DNA of 64,000 bases from Paraburkholderia sacchari. GTDB taxonomy: Bacteria; Pseudomonadota; Gammaproteobacteria; Burkholderiales; Burkholderiaceae. Location: positions 124,001-188,000 of the forward strand of contig NZ_JTDB02000006.1 in assembly GCF_000785435.2 (NCBI RefSeq). Reading direction: 5' to 3'. Positions 1 to 9,217 of the stretch are shown piece after piece (the stretch's first letter is position 1; each line of letters begins with the position of its first letter). A program made the position numbers and the translations under genes. The notes beneath the pieces were generated by a model. That model worked only from the letters and a program-made list of their open reading frames with translations. It ran no database searches and was not told where the DNA came from.

Positions 1-1
1 G

Positions 2-532
2 TTCATGCCGCGCCCGCTCGTGTTCGTCGAGTCGCTGCCACGCAACGAAACCGGCAAGCTTCCGCACGATGGGCTCGCCGCGCTGGTCGCACAGCATGCG
101 CGCGAAACGGCGGCAGCGGCAGCGGCAGCACAGACTAGCCGCGCCACTTGCACAAGCAGCACCGCATCCGCGCGCTCCTTCACGATTCCGGCCGATCACC
201 CCGCGCTGCCGGGCCACTTCCCCGGCCATCCGATCGTGCCTGGCGTCGTGCTGCTCGACCAGGCCATCGACGCCATCGGCGCGGCCCTGAACCGCCCGAT
301 GCAAGCGTGGCGCCTGAGCGCCGCGAAGTTCCTGAGCCCGGCCCGGCCCGGCGAGGCGCTCGATCTCGACTTCGACGCAGCGGCCAGCGGCGCGATCCGT
401 TTCACCGTGCGCGCGGGCCAGCGCGACGTAGCAAGCGGCACGCTGTCCGCCGAGCAATCCCCCGTTGCCATGACGGCCGCCTCCCCGGCATGCGCCGCGC
501 GCGCACGCTCGCAGGAAGGGGTTCAACCATGA
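2..532 (+). CDS. acyl-AMP ligase / FabZ-like dehydratase fusion, C-terminal part (partial)
   Basis: The gene enters from the left edge of the window, so only its last 176 or so codons are visible. The first visible residues carry the end of an adenylate-forming ligase, including a PRNETGKLP motif that matches the catalytic-lysine loop of the family. After an Ala-rich linker comes a hotdog-type dehydratase segment (HPALPGHFPGHPIVPGV), as in FabZ/ApeI-like proteins. Such ligase-dehydratase fusions occur in aryl-polyene-like fatty-acid clusters, where they would activate an aromatic starter and dehydrate hydroxyacyl-ACP. The stop overlaps the next start (ATGA), which implies translational coupling. 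Domain identity is fairly clear; the substrate is inferred from the neighbours. Confidence 0.8.
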   Translation, partial: FMPRPLVFVESLPRNETGKLPHDGLAALVAQHARETAAAAAAAQTSRATCTSSTASARSFTIPADHPALPGHFPGHPIVPGVVLLDQAIDAIGAALNRPMQAWRLSAAKFLSPARPGEALDLDFDAAASGAIRFTVRAGQRDVASGTLSAEQSPVAMTAASPACAARARSQEGVQP

Positions 533-1644
533 CCAGGCGCACCGACTGGGCCCAACGCCAGGAGCGCGGCAGCGCGCTGCTGCTGCGCGCCATGACCTGG
601 CTTTCGCTGCGCCTCGGCCGCACCGCCGCGCGCGGCCTGCTGCATCTGATCGCCGTCTATTACGTGCTGTTCTCGCCGCGCGCACGCGCCGCCTCGCGCG
701 ACTACCTGCGCCGCGCGCTAGGCCGTCCCGCCCGCTGGAGCGACATCTACCAGCACGTGTTCACCTTCGCGACGACGATCCACGACCGCATCTATCTGAT
801 CAACAATCGCTTCGATCTGTTCGACATTCGCCCTCAGGGGCACACACTCGTCGACGCCGCGCTCGCGAAGGGACGCGGCGCGTTCCTGATGGGCGGCCAC
901 CTCGGCAGCTTCGAGGTGGTGCGCGCGCTGGGCCGCACGCGGCCCGGCATGCGCGTGGTCGTGACGATGTTCGACGAGAACGCACGCAAGATCAACGCGA
1001 CGATCGGCGCCGTGAACCCGGCCGCGCAGCCCGAGGTGATCGCGCTCGGGCAGGTCGATTCGATGCTGCAGGTGAACGAGCGGCTCGACCGGAACTGCCT
1101 CGTGGGCATGCTCGCCGACCGCACGCTGCTCGCCGACGCCACCAGCTCGATGCGCCGCATGGCCTTTCTCGGCGAGCCCGCCGCGTTTCCGCTCGGGCCG
1201 CTCTACATGGCCGCGATGCTCAAACGTCCGGTGATCTTCATGACGGGCTTGTATCGCGGCGGCAACCGCTACGACGTGCATTTCGAGCTGGTCGCCGACT
1301 TCACCGATACGCCGCGCGAGGCGCGCCGGGCCGCCGTCGATGCGGCGCTCGTGCGCTACGTCGCGCTGCTCGACAGGCATTGCCGCGCGGCGCCCTATAA
1401 CTGGTTCAACTACTTCGACTTCTGGCAGACCGCGCAAGCGGACCAGGCCGCGAAGCAGCCGCAGACGGCCCAACCCGCGCCGGCAGCCCAAGCGGCAAAA
1501 TCCACAAATGCAGCGCCGGCGCACGCGGACATTGCCGCGCGCGTCGCCAGAAACGCCTATGCGACGAACCGCGCCGACACCGCTCGCGCGCGCAGCGCGG
1601 CGGCGCACGCGGGCCTTGCCGCCCGGGAGACTTCCGACGCATGA
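529..1644 (+). CDS. LpxL/HtrB-family lysophospholipid-type acyltransferase
   Basis: This 371-aa protein resembles lipid A biosynthesis-type acyltransferases. The GGHLGSFE motif gives the H-x4-E catalytic pair of the family, and WFNYFDFW marks the end of the catalytic domain. The last 70 or so residues are a low-complexity Ala/Gln-rich tail not expected in LpxL. It probably moves an acyl chain made by the cluster onto a lipid or glycolipid at the inner membrane. The start is the ATG inside ATGA with the upstream gene. A much longer open frame extends upstream but only overlaps the dehydratase gene in another frame. Confidence 0.85.
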   Translation: MTRRTDWAQRQERGSALLLRAMTWLSLRLGRTAARGLLHLIAVYYVLFSPRARAASRDYLRRALGRPARWSDIYQHVFTFATTIHDRIYLINNRFDLFDIRPQGHTLVDAALAKGRGAFLMGGHLGSFEVVRALGRTRPGMRVVVTMFDENARKINATIGAVNPAAQPEVIALGQVDSMLQVNERLDRNCLVGMLADRTLLADATSSMRRMAFLGEPAAFPLGPLYMAAMLKRPVIFMTGLYRGGNRYDVHFELVADFTDTPREARRAAVDAALVRYVALLDRHCRAAPYNWFNYFDFWQTAQADQAAKQPQTAQPAPAAQAAKSTNAAPAHADIAARVARNAYATNRADTARARSAAAHAGLAARETSDA

Positions 1645-2345
1645 GCGCCATCCGCCGTTTCTCCCGCCCGTTCATCGGCCAGCGGCTTGCGCGCCGCATC
1701 GTTGCGTGCGCAATGAGCGCAGGCGCCGTGACCGCGCTTACGTTCGCGCCTGTCGCGCCTTCGCTCGCGGCACAAGCAACACAGGCAACACAGGCAGCAC
1801 AGTCACGACAAACGGCCGACACCACCGCCTGGACGCTCGACCGCCTCATGTCCGCGCTCGCGCAGCACAAGTCGGGCCGCGCCGCGTTCACGGAAACCAA
1901 GTACCTCGCGATCGCCTCGCAGCCCATCGAATCGTCAGGAGAACTGGTGTTCGTCGCGCCCGACCACCTGGAGAAGAACACGCTCGTGCCCAAGCCCGAG
2001 CATCTCGTGGTGGACGGCGACATGCTCACCGTCGAGCGCAACCAGCACAAGTACACGCTCGCGCTCGCGCGCTATCCGGAGCTGGGCGCGTTCATCGAGA
2101 GCATCCGCGCCACGCTCACGGGCAACCGGCCCGTGCTCGAGCAGACGTATCAGGTTGCGCTCACCGGCAGCGGCGAAAACTGGACGCTCACGCTCACGCC
2201 ACGCGATTCGCGCATGCTCAAGGCGGTGAGCGCGATCACGCTCGAAGGCACCGGCGACGCGCTGCTCAGCGTGGCGATCCAGCAGGCGGGCGGCGATCAT
2301 TCGCTGATGCGCCTGCGCCCGCTGCCCGCATCGGCAGCGAATTGA
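1641..2345 (+). CDS. LolA-like outer-membrane lipoprotein carrier family protein
   Basis: A 234-aa predicted periplasmic protein. An N-terminal signal peptide (Arg-rich start, hydrophobic Ala/Val stretch, APSLAA cleavage region) is followed by a LolA-like fold: an LMSALAQHKSGRAAFTETK region and later beta-strand-rich segments. Aryl-polyene-like clusters usually carry a LolA-like gene beside an MMPL exporter, and together they are thought to carry the lipid product across the periplasm. It overlaps the acyltransferase gene by 4 nt and is followed 33 nt later by the MMPL gene. It is probably not the housekeeping LolA, because that gene normally sits elsewhere and is more conserved. Confidence 0.8.
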   Translation: MSAIRRFSRPFIGQRLARRIVACAMSAGAVTALTFAPVAPSLAAQATQATQAAQSRQTADTTAWTLDRLMSALAQHKSGRAAFTETKYLAIASQPIESSGELVFVAPDHLEKNTLVPKPEHLVVDGDMLTVERNQHKYTLALARYPELGAFIESIRATLTGNRPVLEQTYQVALTGSGENWTLTLTPRDSRMLKAVSAITLEGTGDALLSVAIQQAGGDHSLMRLRPLPASAAN

Positions 2346-2378
2346 GCCCGACACACAGATAAGCAGGTAGCCGCGCTC

Positions 2379-4958
2379 ATGGACGATCGCACCCCGCCAA
2401 CCTCGCCTACGCAGCACGCCCGAGGCTTGCGCGCGCTCGCGCAGGTGCTGCAGCGCCACGCCGTGCTCGTGTGGCTGCTGTTTCTCATCGCGTGTGCGGG
2501 GACCATCGCGCGCACCCATTTCAGCACCGACCTTTCCGCGTTCCTGCCGCGCTCGCCGAGCGCTGGCCAGCGCGTGCTCGTCGATCAGTTGCGCGACGGC
2601 GTGGTCTCGCGGCTGATTCTCGTCTCCATCGCCGGGGGCGATCCTCACGATCGCAACAACAGCGCCGATACAGCCGCGCGCGCGCAGCTCTCCCGGCAAG
2701 TCGCGGCCCAGCTGCGCGCCGACCCGCGCTTCGCGGCGGTCCACAACGGAGAGGCCGTGAACGACGCGCGCGATCAGCAATTCGTGTTCGCGCACCGCTA
2801 CGCGCTGAGCCCGGCGGTCAGGCCGCAGCGCTTCACGGCCGAGGGCCTGCATGCGGCGCTCGGCGAAAGCCTCGACTTGCTGAGCTCGTCGGCGGGCCTC
2901 GTCGCCAAGGATTTGCTGCCGCACGACCCGACCGGCGAAGTCGCCGCGCTCGTCGGCGAACTCGATAGCGCCGCGCAGCCCGCGAGCCGCGACGGCGTGT
3001 GGGCCTCGCGCGACGGCACGCGCGCCGTGCTGGTCGCGCAGACCGCCGCCGCAGGTTCCAATACCGACGCTCAGGCCAGCGCCATCGACGCCATTCGCAG
3101 CGCGTTCGACGCAGCCACGCGCGCGCTGCCGAAAACCTCCGCCGCTTCCGCTGCTTCCACCTACCGGCTGGAAATGACCGGCCCCGGCGTGTTCTCGGTG
3201 GATACGCGCGACGCGATCCGCCACGACGTCCAGCGCATCTCGGCCTTGAGCTTCGTGTTGATCGTCGCGCTGCTGCTCACGCTCTACCGCTCGCCGCGCA
3301 CGCTCGCGCTCGGCCTCGTGCCCGTGCTCTCGGGCGTGGCTGCGGGCATCGCGGCGGTGAGCCTTGCGTTCGGCACGGTCCAGGGGCTCACGCTCGGTTT
3401 CGGCACGACGCTGATTGGCGAGGCCGTCGACTATTCGATCTATCTGTTCGTGCAGTCGGCCGAGACACGTTCAGACCCGCGCTCGCGCCCGCACGACACG
3501 CTGCGCGCCTGGGTCGCCGCTTACTGGCCGACGATCCGGCTTGGCGTGCTGACCTCGGTGTGCGGATTCGCATCGATGCTGTTCTCGGGCTTTCCGGGCC
3601 TCGTGCAACTGGGCGCGTATTCGATCGCGGGTCTCGTGACGGCGGCGCTCGTCACGCGCTTCGTGCTGCCGCGCCTGCAAGGCGGCGCCGTGACGATTCG
3701 CGACGTCTCGCGCGTCGGCGGCTGGCTCGCCTCGGCCGCACAGGCCGCGCCGCGCCTGCGCTGGCCGCTGCTGGCGCTGACGCTGGCCGCGGTCGCGGTG
3801 CTCGCGGTGCATCGCGGCGATCTGTGGAGCCGCGAACTGGCCTCGCTGAGCCCGGTCCCGGCGGCGAGCCAGGCGCTCGACGCGCGGTTGCGCGCCGACG
3901 TGGGCGCGCCCGACGTGCGCTATCTGGTGGAGATTCCCGCCGCGAGCGAGCAGGCCGCGCTCGAAGGCGCGGAGAAGATCGGCGCGCAACTTCAGCCGCT
4001 CGTCGACCGGGGCGTGCTCGCGGGCTTCGAAAGCCCGGCGCGCTATCTGCCGAGCGACGCCGCGCAGCGCGCGCGCCTCGCGAGCCTGCCCGATGCGGCC
4101 ACGCTCGCCGCGCGCATGCGCGAGGCCGTCGCGAATCAGCCGGTCGATATCAAGCCCGAGGTGTTCGCGCCATTCCTCGCCGACGCCGATGCCGCGCGCC
4201 ACGCGCCCTTGATCACGCGCGCGGACCTGCGCGGCACCTCGATGGCGCTGGCCGTCGATGCCTTGTTGACCGAGCGCGAAGGCCGCTGGAGCGCAATGCT
4301 CGCACTGCGCGCGCCCGAGGGTGCGGCGGCGCGCGCGAGCGGATCGAGCCTCGACACAGCGCCGATCAGCGCCGCCGTCGCGCGCGCGGGCGTGCCCGGC
4401 GCGCTGTTCGTCGACCTCAAGGCCGAGGCCGACCGCCTCTACGTGAACTACGTCCACGAGGACATCCGCCTCTCGCTCGCGGGCTTCGTGGCAATCGCCG
4501 TGCTGCTGGCGATCGCGCTGCGCTCGCCGCTGCTCGCGGCACGCGCGCTCGCGCCGCTCGTCGCGGCGGTGCTGGTAGTGGCCGCGGGCTTCGCGCTCGC
4601 GGGCGTGCCGATGACCATCCTCCATCTGGTCGGAATGCTGCTGATCGTGGCGGTGGGCTCGAACTATGCGCTGTTCTTCTGCAAGCCCGAGGCCGGCGGG
4701 TCGAACGAACCGGCGCATGAACCGGCAAGCGGACCGCACATCACGCCGCAGACGCTCGTTTCGCTGCTGGTCGCCAATCTTGCGACGGTTGCGGGCTTCG
4801 GCCTGCTCGCGCTCTCGCGCGTGCCGCTGCTCGAAACCTTCGGCCTCACGGTTGGCCCCGGCGCGATGCTCGCGCTCGCCTTCGCCGCGATTCTTGCGCC
4901 GCAAACCCGCCCCGCCTCCGCTACGGCATTGCCGGGCCACGAGAAACACCACGCATGA
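2379..4958 (+). CDS. MMPL/RND-family lipid exporter
   Basis: An 859-aa inner-membrane transporter with the two-fold RND/MMPL layout: TM1 near residues 30-45, a large periplasmic loop, a TM bundle at about 290-430 (RISALSFVLIVALLLTLY, GFGTTLIGEAVDYSIYLFV), a second loop, and a second bundle at about 690-850. The acidic residues in the DYSIYLF segment fit a proton-relay role. It is predicted to extract or export the lipid made by the cluster, together with the LolA-like protein. The ATG at 2379 follows a 33-nt gap, and the stop overlaps the deacetylase start by 4 nt. Confidence 0.87.
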   Translation: MDDRTPPTSPTQHARGLRALAQVLQRHAVLVWLLFLIACAGTIARTHFSTDLSAFLPRSPSAGQRVLVDQLRDGVVSRLILVSIAGGDPHDRNNSADTAARAQLSRQVAAQLRADPRFAAVHNGEAVNDARDQQFVFAHRYALSPAVRPQRFTAEGLHAALGESLDLLSSSAGLVAKDLLPHDPTGEVAALVGELDSAAQPASRDGVWASRDGTRAVLVAQTAAAGSNTDAQASAIDAIRSAFDAATRALPKTSAASAASTYRLEMTGPGVFSVDTRDAIRHDVQRISALSFVLIVALLLTLYRSPRTLALGLVPVLSGVAAGIAAVSLAFGTVQGLTLGFGTTLIGEAVDYSIYLFVQSAETRSDPRSRPHDTLRAWVAAYWPTIRLGVLTSVCGFASMLFSGFPGLVQLGAYSIAGLVTAALVTRFVLPRLQGGAVTIRDVSRVGGWLASAAQAAPRLRWPLLALTLAAVAVLAVHRGDLWSRELASLSPVPAASQALDARLRADVGAPDVRYLVEIPAASEQAALEGAEKIGAQLQPLVDRGVLAGFESPARYLPSDAAQRARLASLPDAATLAARMREAVANQPVDIKPEVFAPFLADADAARHAPLITRADLRGTSMALAVDALLTEREGRWSAMLALRAPEGAAARASGSSLDTAPISAAVARAGVPGALFVDLKAEADRLYVNYVHEDIRLSLAGFVAIAVLLAIALRSPLLAARALAPLVAAVLVVAAGFALAGVPMTILHLVGMLLIVAVGSNYALFFCKPEAGGSNEPAHEPASGPHITPQTLVSLLVANLATVAGFGLLALSRVPLLETFGLTVGPGAMLALAFAAILAPQTRPASATALPGHEKHHA

Positions 4959-5926
4959 ACACGCCTTCGCCACTCGCACCACAGCCGGGCGCGGCGCGCC
5001 GCTGGAGACCCACGCCGCTGATCACGGGCACGGCGGCGCTGCACGCGGGCGCGGCGGCGGCGCTGCTGACCCAGCCGTCGACCTGGCCATGGGCGGTGGG
5101 CGGCGTGGTCGCCTCGCATCTTGCGCTGGTGGCGGCGGGACTCTGGCCGAGGAGCGCGCTGCTCGGCCCCAACTGGACGCGCCTGCCTCCGGCCCCGAAT
5201 GGAAGCGACGACCGCCGCATCGCCCTCACCATCGACGACGGCCCCGACCCCGAAGTCACGCCGCGCGTGCTCGACCTGCTCGACCAGCACCGCGCGCGCG
5301 CGACGTTTTTCTGCATCGGCGATCTGGCGCGACGGCACCCGCGCTGCGTGGAGGAGATCGTGGCGCGCGGCCACGCCGTCGAGAACCACAGCCAGCGGCA
5401 CCGGCACAACTTCTCTGTCTCCGGGCCGAGCGCGCTGCGGCGCGAGATCGAAGCCGCGCAGCGCACGCTCACCGAGATCAGCGGCGTGCGGCCGTACTTT
5501 TTCCGCGCCCCGGCGGGCCTGCGCAATCCGTTTCTCGAACCGGTGCTGTGCGAGTTCGGCCTGCAACTGGCGAGCTGGACGCGGCGCGGCTTCGACACGC
5601 GCGAGCACGACGGCCACAAGGTCGCGCAGCGTCTGCTGGACGGCCTGGCGCCGCGCGACATCCTGCTGCTGCATGACGGCCACGCGGCGCGCGGCCCGGG
5701 CGGCAAACCAGTGGTGCTCGACGCGCTGCCCGAGGTGCTGCGCGCCGCCGCGAATGCGCAGTTGCGCTGGACGACGCTGCGCGACGCCCTCTCCCTCGCC
5801 CCGGCAACGCCAGGCACAGCAGCGGGCCCAGCGGCAACCGACTCCCGCCAAGCCGAACGCGCCCGCCCGCCAGCCGGGCTCCCCGGCCGAAACGGTGCTG
5901 GCCACCCCCCATTTGATAAAATTTGA
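4955..5926 (+). CDS. polysaccharide deacetylase (NodB-type) family protein
   Basis: A 323-aa protein. The first 75 or so residues hold two hydrophobic segments (probable membrane anchor). The NodB homology domain follows: TIDDGPDPEVT supplies the Asp pair, HSQRHRHN the metal-binding histidines, and FRAPAGLRNP the third motif. Members of this family de-N-acetylate or de-O-acetylate carbohydrate polymers using zinc or another divalent metal. It is co-transcribed with a lipid exporter and ketosynthases, so it may trim a sugar headgroup on the lipid, but that is inference. The C-terminal 40 residues are Pro/Ala-rich and probably disordered. Confidence 0.85.
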   Translation: MNTPSPLAPQPGAARRWRPTPLITGTAALHAGAAAALLTQPSTWPWAVGGVVASHLALVAAGLWPRSALLGPNWTRLPPAPNGSDDRRIALTIDDGPDPEVTPRVLDLLDQHRARATFFCIGDLARRHPRCVEEIVARGHAVENHSQRHRHNFSVSGPSALRREIEAAQRTLTEISGVRPYFFRAPAGLRNPFLEPVLCEFGLQLASWTRRGFDTREHDGHKVAQRLLDGLAPRDILLLHDGHAARGPGGKPVVLDALPEVLRAAANAQLRWTTLRDALSLAPATPGTAAGPAATDSRQAERARPPAGLPGRNGAGHPPFDKI

Positions 5927-5991
5927 TAACAGTCAATACCCGAACGGGCTCCCGACCGAGCCCCGCGCTTCAGCCACCGGATTCGACCTTC

Positions 5992-7257
5992 GTGAAACCA
6001 CTTCTGCTCTCGCACTTCACCGCCACCAGCTGCCTCGGGCGCGGGCTCGACGCGACGCTCGACGCCCTGCGCCGCCAGCGCGGCGGCCTCGCGCCGTGCG
6101 ATTTCGAGCGCGCGGAGCTCGATACGTGGATAGGCGCAGTCGAGGGCGTCGACGCCGTGCCGATGCGCGCCGATCTTGCCGACTACGCGTGCCGCAACAA
6201 CCGGCTCGCGCAACTCGGCCTCGTGCAGGACGGCTTCGCCGCGCACGTCGAAGCGGCGGCCGCGCGGTATGGCGCGGATCGCGTCGGCGTGTTCATGGGC
6301 ACGAGCACGAGCGGTATTCTCGAAACCGAGCACGCGTACGTCAAGCGCGACCCGCAAACGGGTGCGCTGCCCGCTGGGTTCCGCTACGCGCAAACGCACA
6401 ACGCCTATTCCGTGGCCGCATTCGTGCGCGCATATTTCGCGCTGCGCGGGCCGGCCACGGCAATCTCGTCGGCGTGCTCGTCGGGCGCGAAGGTGTTCGG
6501 CACCGCGCGGCGCATGATCGACGCCGGACTCATCGACGCTGCTGTCGTGGGCGGCGTCGACTCGCTGTGCCTCACCACGCTGTACGGCTTCAACTCGCTC
6601 GAACTGCTTTCGCGCCAGCCGTGCCGCCCATTCGACGTGGCGCGCAACGGCATCTCGATTGGCGAAGCGGCGGCGTTCGCCTTCATCGAGCGCATGCCCG
6701 AGGATCGCGGCGCGCTCGACAGCGACGCCGTGCTGCTGCTAGGCGTGGGCGAATCGAGCGACGCGCATCATATGTCGTCGCCGCACCCGGAAGGACTGGG
6801 CGCGCGCGCGGCCATCGAGCAGGCGCTCGCGACGGCCGGCATCGCGCCGCATGAAATCGGCTACATCAACCTGCACGGCACCGCGACGCCGAGCAACGAC
6901 GCCGCCGAGAGCCTCGCCGTGCGCGCCCTCTTCGACGGCACGCCATGCAGTTCGACCAAGGGCGCGACTGGCCACACGCTCGGCGCGGCGGGCGCGCTGG
7001 AAGCGGTGATCGCCGGGCTCGCGCTGCGCCACCGCTTCGTGCCCGCGGGCGTGAACACGACGCAGCCCGATCCGGCGCTGGGTTTCGCGGACGATGGCGC
7101 GCACCGACTCGACTATGTGCTGCAAAGCCGCGACGCCGATCTTTACGCGGTCCTGAGCAATTCGTTCGGCTTCGGCGGCACGAATTGCAGCCTGATTTTT
7201 GGCCGCGCCGACCGCTTGCCGAGCGATCGGCACGAACCGCACGAACCGCGAGCGTAA
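5992..7257 (+). CDS. beta-ketoacyl-ACP synthase (KAS II type)
   Basis: A 421-aa condensing enzyme with all three catalytic residues: Cys near 162 in ISSACSSGAK, His near 295 in NLHGTATPSND, and His near 328 in KGATGHTLGAAGA. It would elongate the acyl chain by decarboxylative condensation of malonyl-ACP. I chose the GTG at 5992 because the family N-terminus (LLLSHFTATSCLGRG) follows at once. An in-frame TTG at 5923 touching the upstream stop is possible but adds 23 unconserved residues. It pairs with the next gene, a chain-length-factor-like partner. Confidence 0.9.
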   Translation: MKPLLLSHFTATSCLGRGLDATLDALRRQRGGLAPCDFERAELDTWIGAVEGVDAVPMRADLADYACRNNRLAQLGLVQDGFAAHVEAAAARYGADRVGVFMGTSTSGILETEHAYVKRDPQTGALPAGFRYAQTHNAYSVAAFVRAYFALRGPATAISSACSSGAKVFGTARRMIDAGLIDAAVVGGVDSLCLTTLYGFNSLELLSRQPCRPFDVARNGISIGEAAAFAFIERMPEDRGALDSDAVLLLGVGESSDAHHMSSPHPEGLGARAAIEQALATAGIAPHEIGYINLHGTATPSNDAAESLAVRALFDGTPCSSTKGATGHTLGAAGALEAVIAGLALRHRFVPAGVNTTQPDPALGFADDGAHRLDYVLQSRDADLYAVLSNSFGFGGTNCSLIFGRADRLPSDRHEPHEPRA

Positions 7258-7264
7258 ACCCGTC

Positions 7265-8095
7265 ATGAAACTGCGCGCTTCCATCGAAAGCATTGGCCTG
7301 ATCGGGCCAGGCCTAGCCAACTGGCCGCACGCCGCCGATGTGCTCGCGGGCCGCGCGCCGTGGACGAATGCGCGCACCGCGCCGCCCGCGCCCGAAGGCC
7401 TGCCCGCCGCCGAGCGGCGCCGCACCGGGCCGATCGTGCGAATCGCGCTCGCCGCGGGCCACGAAGCCCTGGCCGCGAGCGGCCGCGACGGCACGACGCT
7501 CGCGACCGTATTCGCCGCATCGAGCGCCGACGGCGAGAACTGCCACGCCATCTGCGCAATGCTTTCGAGCGACGACCGCCATCTCTCGCCCACGCGCTTT
7601 CACAACTCGGTGCACAACGCGGCGGCGGGCTACTGGAGCATCGCGGCGCGCTCGCGGGCCGCGTCGAACGTGCTGTGCGCGCACGATGGCAGCTTTGCGG
7701 CAGGGTTGCTGGAGAGCCTGTGCCAGATCGTCGTCGATGGCGTGCCCAGCCTGCTGATCGCTTACGAGAGCGCCTACCCGGAGCCGCTGCACGCGGTGCG
7801 CCCGATCGACGATGGCTTCGGCGTGGCGTTCGTGCTCGCGCCGCTGGCCGAATACGCTCCTGCCAACGGGTTGGCGCGCATCGAGGCGAAGCTGACCGAC
7901 GCGCCAGCGACAAAGCTCGCCTCCCCCGAACTCGAAGCCCTGCGCGTGGAGAATCCCGCCGCGCGCGCCCTGCCGCTACTCGAAGCGATTGCTACGGGAC
8001 GCGCGGAGAGCGTGGTGATCGATTATCTGCCCGACACGCGCATGCGCATCGATGTAACGCCGTCGCCGGCAACGCGTGTGGAGGGGCCGCGATGA
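7265..8095 (+). CDS. beta-ketoacyl synthase-like chain length factor
   Basis: A 276-aa protein related to the N-terminal half of ketosynthases. The fold is recognisable (FHNSVHNAAAGYWSIA, CAHDGSFAAGLLES, LLIAYESAYPEPL), but the active-site Cys and the downstream His motifs are absent. This fits the chain-length-factor-like KS subunits of aryl-polyene-type clusters, which form heterodimers with an active KS. The ATG at 7265 is 7 nt after the KS stop, and the 3' end overlaps the dehydratase gene by 4 nt. Confidence 0.82.
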   Translation: MKLRASIESIGLIGPGLANWPHAADVLAGRAPWTNARTAPPAPEGLPAAERRRTGPIVRIALAAGHEALAASGRDGTTLATVFAASSADGENCHAICAMLSSDDRHLSPTRFHNSVHNAAAGYWSIAARSRAASNVLCAHDGSFAAGLLESLCQIVVDGVPSLLIAYESAYPEPLHAVRPIDDGFGVAFVLAPLAEYAPANGLARIEAKLTDAPATKLASPELEALRVENPAARALPLLEAIATGRAESVVIDYLPDTRMRIDVTPSPATRVEGPR

Positions 8096-8610
8096 AGCAA
8101 GACGTACAAGACGTTGCGCTGCGCCCGCCGCTCGACCGCGCGTGGATCGCCGCGCATATTCCGCACAGCGGCGCGATGTGTCTGCTCGATAGCGTCGACG
8201 CTTGGGACGAGACGCATATTCGCTGCACGGCTACGAGCCACCGCGACGCGCACAATCCGCTGCGCTCGCAGGGCCGCCTCGCTTCGGTGTGCGGCATCGA
8301 ATATGCGGCGCAGGCGATGGCCGTGCATGGCGCGCTTGCCGGTTCGCAGGACGACGCGGCCCGCCCGCGCGTGGGCTATCTTGCCAGCGTGCGCGGCGTG
8401 GATGCCCATGTCGCGCGCCTCGACACGTTCGACGCGCCGCTCACCGTGGAAGCCGAGCGCATCGGCGGGGACGGCAACAACGTCCTCTACGGCTTCACGA
8501 TTCGCTGCGGCGAAGAGGTCCTGCTTGGCGGACGCGCAGCCGTGATGCTCGACGCGTCCGGGGCACTTGGCCGGACCACCGAAAACCGTTTCAAGGGAGA
8601 ACCCACGTGA
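8092..8610 (+). CDS. 3-hydroxyacyl-ACP dehydratase-like hotdog protein (ApeP-like)
   Basis: A 172-aa hotdog-fold protein. IPHSGAMCLLDSVDAW and SVCGIEYAAQAMAVHGAL match the small dehydratases of aryl-polyene-type clusters, which dehydrate 3-hydroxyacyl-ACP to an enoyl product that is kept unsaturated. Start is the ATG at 8092 within ATGA. In classical clusters a FabG-type reductase and another KS follow; here a small secreted protein follows instead, so any reductase must lie upstream of the window or elsewhere. Confidence 0.82.
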   Translation: MKQDVQDVALRPPLDRAWIAAHIPHSGAMCLLDSVDAWDETHIRCTATSHRDAHNPLRSQGRLASVCGIEYAAQAMAVHGALAGSQDDAARPRVGYLASVRGVDAHVARLDTFDAPLTVEAERIGGDGNNVLYGFTIRCGEEVLLGGRAAVMLDASGALGRTTENRFKGEPT

Positions 8611-8936
8611 AAACACGCCAATTCGTTCTGGCCGCGCTGCTGGCCGGCATGGCGAGCTCGGCGGCCTACGCCGATCTCCATGAAGTGAAGGAAAACATCA
8701 AGCAGGACTCGAAAGAGGCTGCGGTGAAGACTGGTCACGCTGCGCGCGATTTTGGTCATGCTACGGCGGATGCGGCGAAAACGGTCGGCCACGGTATCGC
8801 GCATGTTTCGCGCGAGGGTTGGGAGGGTACCAAGCACGCCACGCGCGAAGGCTGGGAAGGCACCAAGCGCGCCACGAAACGTGTGTTCCATTCGGACTCG
8901 AGCAGTAGTCGGGAAACGCAGAAGACGGTGGCGTGA
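8607..8936 (+). CDS. small secreted repeat protein, function unknown
   Basis: A 109-aa protein starting at a GTG that overlaps the dehydratase stop (GTGA). Residues 1-22 form a clear signal peptide ending AAYA. The mature part is short, charged and helical, built from degenerate 10-11-residue units; REGWEGTKHAT and REGWEGTKRAT are near-identical tandem copies, with HAARDFGHA and KTVGHGIAH as weaker units. I do not recognise a named family. Its last place in the lipid operon suggests an envelope or periplasmic role. Confidence 0.72.
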   Translation: MKTRQFVLAALLAGMASSAAYADLHEVKENIKQDSKEAAVKTGHAARDFGHATADAAKTVGHGIAHVSREGWEGTKHATREGWEGTKRATKRVFHSDSSSSRETQKTVA

Positions 8937-9217
8937 GGGGGTGTGATGGGTCCGGTCGGGTCTCGCGGCCCGTTTGCCTAATGCCCGCGCAACTATTGCG
9001 TTGTGAAGCAACAATAGAGTTCGACACACACAACAGGCGCTTGGGATGCGTGCAAGTTAACTGTGTGCTCCAGCTGCATATACCTTTGCGGACACTCGCA
9101 AACCGGCTTCGACGAATGGCGGCTCTCAGCGCCGCCGAAGGGGTCTTGACGACCCACAACTGCCTTTCGATGCAACGCGAGGGCTATGGCCGGTTGCAAC
9201 GGGGAACGGCCGCGCGG
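8937..9217. other. intergenic stretch, no gene recognised
   Basis: No convincing coding region on either strand. An imperfect stem-loop, CTATTGCGTTG paired with CAACAATAG, spans about 8992-9017. A GC-rich hairpin follows near 9120-9138 and a short GGGTC/GACCC palindrome near 9144-9158. These could be terminator or scar sequences at the end of the lipid operon; none has a clear U-tract. Confidence 0.4.
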
